Position numbers and translations under genes: made by a program. The notes under the pieces are model-generated. The model was not told where the DNA came from. It ran no database searches and worked only from the letters and a program-made list of their open reading frames with translations. From the NCBI GenBank assembly GCA_013152695.1, contig JAADFV010000023.1, forward strand, positions 12,964-54,660: a DNA stretch of 41,697 nucleotides, in the 5' to 3' direction. Source of the stretch: Chloroflexota bacterium. GTDB taxonomy: Bacteria; Chloroflexota; Anaerolineae; J102. Below, in pieces: positions 33,601 to 41,697 of the stretch (the stretch's first letter is position 1; each line of letters begins with the position of its first letter).

Positions 33601-35070
33601 ATGGCTTATAAAAACCTGCAAGCTTTCATCAAAGCCCTGGGAAAAGCGGGAGAATTACACCGCATTTCCGTGCCAGTAGACCCCTATCTGGAAATTACCG
33701 AGATCACCGATCGCATTAGCAAAGGGCCCGCTTCCCAAAACAAGGCCCTGCTCTTTGAACGCGTCAAAGGCTCGGATATGCCGGTGCTGATCAATGCTTT
33801 GGGCAATGAAAAACGTATGGCCATGGCCCTGGGGGTGAGTCAGTTGGAAGAATTGCGGCAAAACCTGGCGCGTTTGATCGATCCCAAATTACCACGGGGC
33901 CTGAGGCCTACCCTCGGTCGGGCCGGTGAGATGCTGGGGGCGTTGCGCAGTGTGGGTTTGAAGCCAAAGATTGTCAGCAAAGCGCCTGTACAGGAAGTAG
34001 TGAAAACCGGGGAAATGGCTACACTTGCCGGCATACCTATTCTTACCTGCTGGCCCGAAGATGGTGGCCCTTACCTTACGATGACCACGGTCATCAGCCG
34101 TGATCCCCTAACACAGGTTCGTAACGTGGGCATGTATCGTGTGCAGGTCTATGACGAACGCACCGTAGGTATGCACTGGCAGCTCCACAAGGGTGGGGCC
34201 GAGCACGAGCGCACCGCCCGCGAACTCGGTCAGGAGCAAATTCCTGTTGCCATCAGCCTTGGCGGTGATCCCGCGATCATGTGGTCGGGTAGTGCGCCCT
34301 TGCCTCCAGGCATCGATGAATTTCTGCTGGCAGGATGGTTGCGAGGGAAGCCTGTGGAGCTGGTACGCTGTGTTAGCCAGCCCCTCGAAGTCCCGGCCCA
34401 TGCCGAAATTGTGATCGAAGGCTATGTCGATCCGGCAGAAAGCCGCCTGGAAGGCCCTTTTGGCGACCACACAGGCTACTACACCCCCCCAGACGACTAC
34501 CCCGTCCTCCATATCACGGCGGTGACACATCGTCGCAGTCCTATCTATCCCACCACCGTCGTCGGTCAGCCTCCCATGGAAGATTACTGGATGGGCAAAG
34601 CCACCGAGCGTCTTTTCTTGCCTTTGATGCAGTTATTTCAAGGTGAAATCGTCGACATCAACATGCCGGCCGCCGGTGTTTTCCACAACTTGATTTTCGT
34701 TTCCATCAAAAAACGCTACCCCGGGCATGCTCGCAAGGTCATCAACGGACTTTGGGGTTTGGGGTTGATGATGTTGACCAAGGCTATTGTCATTGTGGAT
34801 GAAGATGTGGATGTACAAAATCTCGAAGAGGCATATTTTCATCTTTGGGGCAATGTCGATTGGAGCCACGATGTGATTATTCAAGACGGGCCTGTCGACG
34901 CCCTCGACCATGCCAGCTATCATTTCGCTTTTGGGGGACGTATTGGCATCGATGCTACCCGGAAATTCCCCGCCGAGGGCTATGAGCGCGGCTGGCCCAC
35001 GCCTATTGCCATGAGCACAGAAATCAAGGAACGGGTGACGCGGCAGTGGCGTCAGTATGGGTTTAAGTGA
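33601..35070 (+). CDS. UbiD-family decarboxylase, probably menaquinone pathway (MqnL-like)
   Basis: 489 residues of the UbiD family, prenylated-FMN-dependent enzymes that reversibly decarboxylate aromatic or unsaturated acids. Marks are DGGPYLTMTTVISRDP, NVGMYRVQVYDERTVGMHWQ, HKGGAEH, the catalytic-loop LEGPFGDHTGYY and TTVVGQPPMEDYWMGKATER. In futalosine-pathway organisms a UbiD homologue decarboxylates the naphthoic acid intermediate. mqnC lies two genes downstream, which favours that role here over phenolic-acid metabolism. It needs prFMN from a UbiX-type partner that is not in the window. The ATG at 33601 was preferred to a TTG at 33583. Confidence 0.88.
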   Translation: MAYKNLQAFIKALGKAGELHRISVPVDPYLEITEITDRISKGPASQNKALLFERVKGSDMPVLINALGNEKRMAMALGVSQLEELRQNLARLIDPKLPRGLRPTLGRAGEMLGALRSVGLKPKIVSKAPVQEVVKTGEMATLAGIPILTCWPEDGGPYLTMTTVISRDPLTQVRNVGMYRVQVYDERTVGMHWQLHKGGAEHERTARELGQEQIPVAISLGGDPAIMWSGSAPLPPGIDEFLLAGWLRGKPVELVRCVSQPLEVPAHAEIVIEGYVDPAESRLEGPFGDHTGYYTPPDDYPVLHITAVTHRRSPIYPTTVVGQPPMEDYWMGKATERLFLPLMQLFQGEIVDINMPAAGVFHNLIFVSIKKRYPGHARKVINGLWGLGLMMLTKAIVIVDEDVDVQNLEEAYFHLWGNVDWSHDVIIQDGPVDALDHASYHFAFGGRIGIDATRKFPAEGYERGWPTPIAMSTEIKERVTRQWRQYGFK

Positions 35071-35130
35071 TGATCAGGTAGCAGTACAAATAGAAATTCG
35101 CTACATTCGTCTGTACAGCACCCCATCGGC

Positions 35131-35136
35131 TATAAT
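35131..35136 (+). promoter_or_regulatory. -10 element placed for a leaderless transcript of the DUF697 gene
   Basis: A perfect TATAAT is followed by six bases and then the ATG at 35143, so transcription would start at the A of the start codon. No Shine-Dalgarno sequence is present. No good -35 was found. Confidence 0.55.
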
Positions 35137-35142
35137 TTTCTT

Positions 35143-36213
35143 ATGTCCTCCTGGAACGATCTTACCCATCTCTGGTCTACCCTTACCGAGATAGATACCA
35201 GCGCTTTGCGCGAACAAGTGCGCACACCCTTTCGCGTCGCCATTCTCAGCAGCGATGCTGAAGCCAGCCAGTGGCTACTCGATCAACTGCGTACGGATCC
35301 CTTCGATGGGCACCTGCATCCCTTGCCCCACACTTTATGGCCCTACACGCTTCCTACCAGCGATAGTGCGCTAAGAGAAGCAGCAAATGCCGATCTGGCA
35401 TTGCTTGTGCTTTCGGGGCGGCAAGAGGATATCCAGCTAGAGCAGGAAGTGACCGCCACCCTACGCCGGTATAATCGTATGCTGACGCCGATCATTGTTC
35501 ATCTCCAAAGCAACGAAGGGCATTTGCCTGCAGAACACCGTAACTGGCGCGGGGCCGCTGAAGTGATTATCAATCGTCGGCATCCTCAACCCTTGGCAGC
35601 CGATCTGATCCCCACTCTGATCGAACTCTTTCCCGAGCAGCGCGTGGCATTGGCGTACCATATCCCTGCTCTGCGCGCCGAAATCGCCAGTATCATCATC
35701 AACGAAACCTGTCTCACCAACGCAGGCTATGCCGCCAGCACCGGTCTGGCGGAAATCATTCCCGTCCTCAATATTCCCTTTAACGTTGCCGATATCGTCG
35801 TACTTACCAAAAATCAAGCGTTGATGGCCTACAAGTTAGCTTTGAGTCTGGGACAAGACATCGGTGCCCAAGAAATGGCAGCACAACTGGCTGGGGTGTT
35901 GGGGGGTGGTTTTATGTGGCGGGAATTAGCCCGAAGGTTGGTGGGATTCATTCCCCTGTGGGGTTTGGTTCCCAAAGTGGCTGTGGCCTATGCTGGCACC
36001 TACGTGACAGGCTACGCGGTTTTCCAGTGGTACGCCTATGGCCGCAAGCTTAGCCCGGAACGTATGCGTCAGCTCTACGCAGAGGCATTAGCTGAAGGCA
36101 AACGCCGGGCCGCTGCCTTGGTGCCCCGGCGACGCCTACGACTGCGCCTACCCTCTTTGCGGCGACGTCACACCTCTACCCACATCAATTCAAAGCACTC
36201 CAAATATTCCTAA
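35143..36213 (+). CDS. DUF697-like membrane protein with a degenerate GTPase-like N-terminus
   Basis: 356 residues. The C-terminal half (about 185-310) resembles DUF697: AGYAASTGLAEIIPVLNIPF, VADIVVLTKNQALMAYKLAL and the paired hydrophobic helices up to VTGYAVFQWYAYGRKL. Other DUF697 proteins carry a P-loop GTPase in front. Here the N-terminal half (FRVAILSSDAEASQWLLDQL) has the right order of strands but no GxxxxGKS, so nucleotide binding is unlikely. The tail is strongly basic (RRRLRLRLPSLRRRH). It lies between the UbiD-family gene and mqnC, eight bases before the latter, so a link with quinone synthesis at the membrane is possible but unproven. Confidence 0.72.
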   Translation: MSSWNDLTHLWSTLTEIDTSALREQVRTPFRVAILSSDAEASQWLLDQLRTDPFDGHLHPLPHTLWPYTLPTSDSALREAANADLALLVLSGRQEDIQLEQEVTATLRRYNRMLTPIIVHLQSNEGHLPAEHRNWRGAAEVIINRRHPQPLAADLIPTLIELFPEQRVALAYHIPALRAEIASIIINETCLTNAGYAASTGLAEIIPVLNIPFNVADIVVLTKNQALMAYKLALSLGQDIGAQEMAAQLAGVLGGGFMWRELARRLVGFIPLWGLVPKVAVAYAGTYVTGYAVFQWYAYGRKLSPERMRQLYAEALAEGKRRAAALVPRRRLRLRLPSLRRRHTSTHINSKHSKYS

Positions 36214-36221
36214 CCTTCATC

Positions 36222-37424
36222 ATGACCCCAAATGATTTACTGAAAAAAGCTGCTAACGGCGAGCGCCTGACCCCTGCAGAAGGTCTCGAGCTTTATACGC
36301 AGGCTGATCACGAAGCCATGCTTGCTGTCGCCCATCAGTTGCGACTCCAACGTACCGATCCTGCGGTCGTTACCTATCTCGTCGATCGCAATATCAACTA
36401 CACCAATGTCTGTACGACTGATTGCCAGTTTTGTTCCTTCTATCGCCTTTTGGGAGATCCCCAGGCCTATGTGCTAAGCAAGCACGAGATCGGGAGCAAA
36501 GTAGAGGAGCTTCTTGCCTGGGGTGGTACTCGCATCCTGATGCAGGGGGGACATCATCCCGATTTGCACATTGAATGGTATGAAGATGTGCTGCGTTGGC
36601 TTAAAGACACTTACCCTGAAATCGAACTGGATTGCTTCAGCCCCTCCGAAATCGAGAATATCGCCCGTATCGAGGGTTTGAGCATGGAAACCGTGTTGGA
36701 ACGTTTACATGCGGCCGGGTTAGATGGGCTGCCTGGGGGAGGCGCGGAAATTTTGGATGATGATGTGCGTAAACGCATTTCTCCAAAAAAAATTAAAACC
36801 GACGTTTGGCTGCACGCCATGCGCATCGCCCAGCGCTTGGGGATGGTGACCAGCGCTACCATGGTCATCGGCTTTGGCGAAAGCCTGGAGCAGCGCATCG
36901 CCAGCTTAACGCGGCTACGCGAACTACAGGATGAATCACTGGCCGCGCATGGAAATGGCTTTAGCGCCTTTATCATGTGGACAGCGCAGCTAAGTGAAAC
37001 GAACAGTATGGGGCGTAGCCGACACCGTCACCACTATGGTGCCGACTTCGACGAATACCTGCACACGAACGCCTTTGCTCGCATTTATCTCGATAATTTC
37101 ACGAATTTGCAGGCGAGCTGGCCCACGCAGGGGCTGGATATCGCCCGCCGTGCTCTTTATGCCGGTGCCAACGACTTCGGTAGCACCATGCTCGAAGAGA
37201 ACGTTGTCAGCCAGGCCTCGGCCTACACCGAGAGCGAACCTCGCATGAGCGTCTATCGCTTACATGAGCAAATTCGTCAGGCAGGCTTCATTCCGGCACA
37301 ACGGGACAGCCATTATCGTATCGTCCGTCATTTCGATCAGGTGATGAGCAAGGAAGATCTGGCGCCTCAGTCCATTCCTACCCGTCTCAAACCACCTGAT
37401 ATGCTGACGGTCAAGTCCTGTTAA
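36222..37424 (+). CDS. mqnC: Cyclic dehypoxanthine futalosine synthase
   Basis: Radical SAM enzyme of the futalosine menaquinone route. It closes the ring of dehypoxanthine futalosine. 400 residues with the Fe-S cluster motif CTTDCQFC (Cys-x3-Cys-x2-Cys) in NINYTNVCTTDCQFCSFYR, then GTRILMQGGHHPDL, FSPSEIENIARIEGL, AAGLDGLPGGGAEIL and GSTMLEENVVSQASA near the C-terminus. These match MqnC better than MqnE. It is the last gene of a plus-strand series with the UbiD-family and DUF697 genes. Its TAA shares a TTAA palindrome with the stop of the convergent Trx-VKOR gene. Confidence 0.92.
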   Translation: MTPNDLLKKAANGERLTPAEGLELYTQADHEAMLAVAHQLRLQRTDPAVVTYLVDRNINYTNVCTTDCQFCSFYRLLGDPQAYVLSKHEIGSKVEELLAWGGTRILMQGGHHPDLHIEWYEDVLRWLKDTYPEIELDCFSPSEIENIARIEGLSMETVLERLHAAGLDGLPGGGAEILDDDVRKRISPKKIKTDVWLHAMRIAQRLGMVTSATMVIGFGESLEQRIASLTRLRELQDESLAAHGNGFSAFIMWTAQLSETNSMGRSRHRHHYGADFDEYLHTNAFARIYLDNFTNLQASWPTQGLDIARRALYAGANDFGSTMLEENVVSQASAYTESEPRMSVYRLHEQIRQAGFIPAQRDSHYRIVRHFDQVMSKEDLAPQSIPTRLKPPDMLTVKSC

Positions 37425-38650
37425 GGCTCGGACAAGGGCGTGTCGTCTTCTTCCTGGCGTGGCGTGATCTGTCCGCGATAGGTGAGCCATAGCAGCAGCG
37501 TCATGATGACGGCAGAAGAAAGGCACCAGATGCAAACGGCACCAATCACGAAGGGTTCTAAAAAGGTGAGGTAGGCACTAAAGAGCACCCCGAAGAAGGT
37601 GGCGGCAGGAAGGAGCCAGGCGAATTTTTCGCTCAGGTCTGAAGGGAAGAAACGTTGCCAGATCCACATCACCAGCATGAAAATATAGCCGAGTAAACCA
37701 AGAACACCGACAGGAAGGACGCCAAAGAGCATGGCGTACGGGCTTTGTTGTACGGCGTTACAATCCCCCACAGGCCCACATACGGCTTCGGTGTGAGAGG
37801 TCTCGACAAAGGCCAGGTAAATCGCTATTCCCATCCCAATCAGTACGAGGAGAGGGAATACCCAATTCTGCCAGGTAGGGGCTTTTTCGGGCATCAAGCC
37901 ATATTTTTGCCAGAAAACGATCACCCATCCCAGGCTGAATACCATTCCCACAAGAATAACGATGGCCAAACCACTGCCCACAGGATCGAGCTGAGCGCGT
38001 TGCCAGGGGCTTAAGGCGGCCTCGCTATTGATAAGAGGAGCAGAAATAAGCTGACCTTCACCCTCGCTCAGGGATGGTGATTCGGTGCTAACAACGGTTG
38101 GTGTTGGCGCCGGCGTACCTGCCTCTGTTACTGCGGCGGCAGTCGGGGTTTCGGAGGAGGTGGGGTTAGCCTCGGCTTCAGCCGTAGCAGTCGCTTCAGC
38201 CTGCTTTCGCTGCTGTTCAAGGGTTGCCAGAACCTGGTCGAAACCAGGGATGGCAGGCCAATCAATCCCACCATTGGCCAAACCTTCATCGACAATGCCA
38301 GGTAGCTTCGCGGGAATGTCGGCATCGCCAACCAGTATTTGATCTTTAATCACCATCGTTGGCACTCCCCGCATGTTCTCGGGAATATCCAGCCAGTCGA
38401 CAGTTGCTTGATATAATTCCTGACCCCCCGGTGTAGTGACGTTGATCATCAAAATTTGTAACTGGTCGCCGTATTTCTCCACAATGGGGGGGAGGCCCTC
38501 TGTAATGACTTTTTGGCAATGCGGGCAGGTGGGTGAATAGAAAAGAACGGCGTGAACCACTGCCTTGTCTTGGGCGTGAAGAGAGGTGGGGATCAGAACG
38601 AAGCTGGCTAAAAAGAGAATCAGTAAAGAGAGATAAGCGAGTCGTTTCAT
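37421..38650 (-). CDS. Thioredoxin-VKOR fusion for disulfide bond formation
   Basis: 409 residues. A signal anchor (about 5-26) is followed by a thioredoxin-like domain with Cys42-Pro-His-Cys45 and the cis-Pro GVPTMV. A Thr/Ala/Pro-rich linker (about 150-200) leads to a membrane VKOR domain (about 225-392) with the loop cysteines Cys291 and Cys297 (CGPVGDC) and the active CIWC motif Cys373/Cys376. VKOR oxidises periplasmic thiols and passes electrons to quinone, and the fused Trx would be its partner. In the better-known cyanobacterial fusions the Trx domain is at the C-terminus, so this order is reversed. Convergent with mqnC. Confidence 0.9.
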   Translation of the reverse strand: MKRLAYLSLLILFLASFVLIPTSLHAQDKAVVHAVLFYSPTCPHCQKVITEGLPPIVEKYGDQLQILMINVTTPGGQELYQATVDWLDIPENMRGVPTMVIKDQILVGDADIPAKLPGIVDEGLANGGIDWPAIPGFDQVLATLEQQRKQAEATATAEAEANPTSSETPTAAAVTEAGTPAPTPTVVSTESPSLSEGEGQLISAPLINSEAALSPWQRAQLDPVGSGLAIVILVGMVFSLGWVIVFWQKYGLMPEKAPTWQNWVFPLLVLIGMGIAIYLAFVETSHTEAVCGPVGDCNAVQQSPYAMLFGVLPVGVLGLLGYIFMLVMWIWQRFFPSDLSEKFAWLLPAATFFGVLFSAYLTFLEPFVIGAVCIWCLSSAVIMTLLLWLTYRGQITPRQEEDDTPLSEP

Positions 38651-38783
38651 CGATGAACCTTCTTTATTTTGCAGGAATAGCTGCGGGTAAGATAGCCAAT
38701 TTTAGCAGGCATGCAATGTCATGTCCATACATGATCATGATGCAGAATATTCCCATTGTACACTTCTGCTGTGCATTCTGCCA

Positions 38784-38795
38784 TGATTTATGTCA
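38784..38795. promoter_or_regulatory. CRP/FNR-like palindrome TGA-N6-TCA
   Basis: TGATTTATGTCA fits the spacing of CRP/FNR half-sites (TGA-N6-TCA) and lies in the 257-base region between the divergent Trx-VKOR and CRP/FNR genes. A single short match can occur by chance. Confidence 0.3.
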
Positions 38796-38874
38796 GCTTA
38801 TGGTCTTTGTAGTCAGGTTTGAAATATTTGGCATTGCCATAAAAATCTTTGAATAAAGGGGGGGATATGATAAG

Positions 38875-38907
38875 ATGGAGGCACTTTTTCATCCCTCCCT
38901 GCCCTGA
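38875..38907 (+). other. Possible 10-codon leader peptide before the first CRP/FNR gene
   Basis: ATG at 38875 encodes MEALFHPSLP and stops with TGA directly against the next ATG (TGAATG). The regulator gene itself has no ribosome binding site, so reinitiation is conceivable. A TATGAT just upstream (38866-38871) is too close to transcribe the full leader, so the idea is tentative. Confidence 0.3.
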
Positions 38908-39627
38908 ATGGACACCAAACTCACTATTCCCAGTCTCATTGCCCGTATGAACCGTCTGGAGCATTTCAAGATGCTCTCGTTGGCGGACCTGGAGGTTATT
39001 GTTGCTTCTGGGTGGGTACGGAGAACGATGGTGGGGGAGACGATCTTTCGGGAAGCTGAACCCTGTGCAGGCTTGTTCGTGCTGCTTTCGGGTGAGGTGT
39101 ATTTACACAAGTTGGGGCCAGAGGGGCGGGATCACATCATGGTCGTGCTCAAACCGGTCACCATGTTCAATGAGGTGCCGGTACTGGATGGTGGTGTCAA
39201 TCCGGCCACGGCCATAGCGGCCCGCGATTCGCTTCTCTGGCATTGCGGGCGGGAGCAGTTCCAAGCACTGATCGAGCAATATCCGCCTGTGGGTTTGGGC
39301 ATGTTACCGGTTCTGGCCAGGCGCAATCGCGAACTGGTTGCCAAATTTGAAGACCTTTCCTTTCGCACGGTCAGGGCCCGCACTGCCAAGCTGCTTCTGG
39401 AATTAAGTGAGCATGGCCGTGGAGCTATCGATCGTCGTGCTCATACGGTAAATACGTTGGCGGCGCAAATCGGCACGGCCCCAGAAGCAGTGAGCCGCAC
39501 CATTTCACTTTTCCGTGATCGGGGCTTTATTTGCAGTACCCGTGCAGAAATTACGGTGTGTAAGCCTGAAATACTTGCCAAACTCGCCCAGATCGAACCT
39601 TGCATCACCCAACCTCATCCCCTATGA
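38908..39627 (+). CDS. CRP/FNR-family transcriptional regulator (first)
   Basis: 239 residues. The N-terminal cyclic-nucleotide-binding-type beta-roll (about 20-135) has AGLFVLLSGEVYLHK and FNEVPVLDGGVNPATAIA, where the ligand motif is not the cAMP-binding RSA type. The C-terminal winged helix (about 155-235) has TVNTLAAQIGTAPEAVSRTISLFRDRG. No N-terminal Fe-S cysteine cluster is present. The next gene, a paralogue, overlaps it by ATGA, so both are made together. Effector unknown; redox, NO or carbon signals are all possible. Confidence 0.9.
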   Translation: MDTKLTIPSLIARMNRLEHFKMLSLADLEVIVASGWVRRTMVGETIFREAEPCAGLFVLLSGEVYLHKLGPEGRDHIMVVLKPVTMFNEVPVLDGGVNPATAIAARDSLLWHCGREQFQALIEQYPPVGLGMLPVLARRNRELVAKFEDLSFRTVRARTAKLLLELSEHGRGAIDRRAHTVNTLAAQIGTAPEAVSRTISLFRDRGFICSTRAEITVCKPEILAKLAQIEPCITQPHPL

Positions 39628-40319
39628 TTTCCCACCGACCTTCGCTCGCTCTCATTGCTTCGGTGTTCGATAAAGTATCAGAAGCCGATCAAGCCAGGCT
39701 GCAGGCGATTTTCTACGAACACAAGTACCGGGCAGGAGAAGCCATTTTCCTGCAAGAGGACCGCGCCAATGCCATTTATCTGGTGGCAGAGGGCCGTGTG
39801 AAAATCGAGCGAGTGACCCCGGATGGTCATCAATGTATTCTCTGTGTGCGTGGGCCCGGCGACATCTTCTGTCCGGTGCCCTTGCTCGATCATGGGTGTC
39901 AATTGGGCACAGCTTGGGCCATGACCGACGTTACCTTGCTTTGGGCTGACCGAGATGATTTTAATGCGGCCTGTGCCTCCTGTTCGGGTCTGTTGGCGGT
40001 GGTGCAAAAGGATTGTTTATTGGAAGTTCGCCGCCTTTTAGGCCGGATGGAATCTTTTTCTTTCCGCAACATCAAAGAAAGGGTGGCGTTCACATTGCTG
40101 GATGAAAGCCAAAGACAGGCTGGTTATGGCGATCCTCACAATGAATTACGCATCACCCAGCAGGAGCTGGCCGGGTTGGTGGGGGCCTCGCGGGAAAGTG
40201 TCTCGCGGGCGCTGTCCAAACTGGAAGAGATGGGCGCAGTTGAAACTCGACGAGGGCGCGTGATCATTCGTGATAGAGCAATATTGCAGGAGTTGACGCA
40301 GCAAGATCAGTCGAAGTGA
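39624..40319 (+). CDS. CRP/FNR-family transcriptional regulator (second), cysteine-rich
   Basis: 231 residues from the ATG overlapping the first regulator's stop. The sensor beta-roll (about 15-125) and the helix-turn-helix TQQELAGLVGASRESVSRALSKLEEMG are clear. Its effector domain carries seven cysteines: 71, 74, 83, 92, 117, 120 and 131, including two CxxC pairs (CILC and CASC). Ordinary CRP-type proteins have few. This suggests metal, Fe-S or thiol-based sensing. The neighbouring divergent gene makes disulfide bonds, which fits a redox theme. A GTGAG/CTCAC repeat follows the stop. Confidence 0.88.
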   Translation: MISHRPSLALIASVFDKVSEADQARLQAIFYEHKYRAGEAIFLQEDRANAIYLVAEGRVKIERVTPDGHQCILCVRGPGDIFCPVPLLDHGCQLGTAWAMTDVTLLWADRDDFNAACASCSGLLAVVQKDCLLEVRRLLGRMESFSFRNIKERVAFTLLDESQRQAGYGDPHNELRITQQELAGLVGASRESVSRALSKLEEMGAVETRRGRVIIRDRAILQELTQQDQSK

Positions 40320-40444
40320 GCGCCGCTCTCCTCACGGGGAACAAGGGGGGACGAGTCACAGCAGGAGATTTCAGAGCAGACCGACAGTGCGCACTACGCA
40401 CGCCCAGCATGATGAAAATAATCTGCGCACAGACCATCTGTAAC

Positions 40445-40474
40445 CCGGAAAACCTGTAAACCGGAAAACCGGAA
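40445..40474. repeat. Short CCGGAAAACC direct repeats upstream of the insertion element
   Basis: CCGGAAAACC occurs at 40445-40454 and 40461-40470, with a third partial CCGGAA at 40469. The stretch lies in the non-coding gap after the second CRP/FNR gene, just outside or at the left edge of the element. Function unknown. Confidence 0.4.
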
Positions 40475-40538
40475 TGGGCGGCTTCACCCACAACTGGCCT
40501 GGTTTTCTGGGCTACTGTGCTAAGGGTCTACGTTGATA

Positions 40539-41668
<1,130 letters not shown>

Positions 41669-41697
41669 CTAAACAACATAGTTACTGTGTCCTATTT

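Overview
The window looks like a chromosomal segment of a Chloroflexota bacterium (Anaerolineae/Caldilinea-like). This is an inference from gene style, not from a marker gene: a lipoprotein with an APEPTQ-type linker, several multi-pass DE-motif glycosyltransferase-like proteins, cytosolic alkaline-phosphatase-superfamily proteins ending in LGYL, a futalosine-pathway menaquinone gene and apparently leaderless promoters. No tRNA, rRNA or CRISPR array was seen.

Left part (1-20267), mostly minus strand. A truncated transketolase gene diverges from a PhoB/PhoR-like two-component system (1194-3091, plus). The kinase gene runs tail-to-tail into an ECF sigma / zinc anti-sigma pair. Upstream of that pair lie a glycosyltransferase gene broken by a frameshift and a MazG-like gene. 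Next come a DUF1905 protein, ndk, a TPR protein, xpt and rho. The rho product lacks the P-loop lysine and most conserved RNA-loop residues. A surface-polysaccharide block (11572-20219) holds a large GT-C-like protein, a Wzz-type chain-length regulator, a second GT-C/DUF2142-like protein and two tandem phosphodiesterase-like proteins.

Middle part (20516-26569), plus strand. A tight five-gene operon encodes an acyl-ACP-reductase-like enzyme fused to a second domain, an atypical SDR, an MGAT/DGAT2-like acyltransferase with an N-terminal Cys/His domain, an SCP2 lipid carrier and an MtnA-like protein. Together they suggest a fatty-aldehyde/alcohol-derived lipid pathway and are the best candidate for an undescribed system.

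Right part (26805-37424), plus strand. A BMP-type nucleoside ABC importer has a binding protein that fuses two different solute-binding domains, PhnD-like and BMP. It is followed by a UbiD-family decarboxylase, a DUF697 membrane protein and mqnC, pointing to menaquinone synthesis by the futalosine route. A convergent Trx-VKOR disulfide-forming protein (such enzymes use quinones), two overlapping CRP/FNR regulators and an IS110-family element with a candidate bridge RNA close the window.
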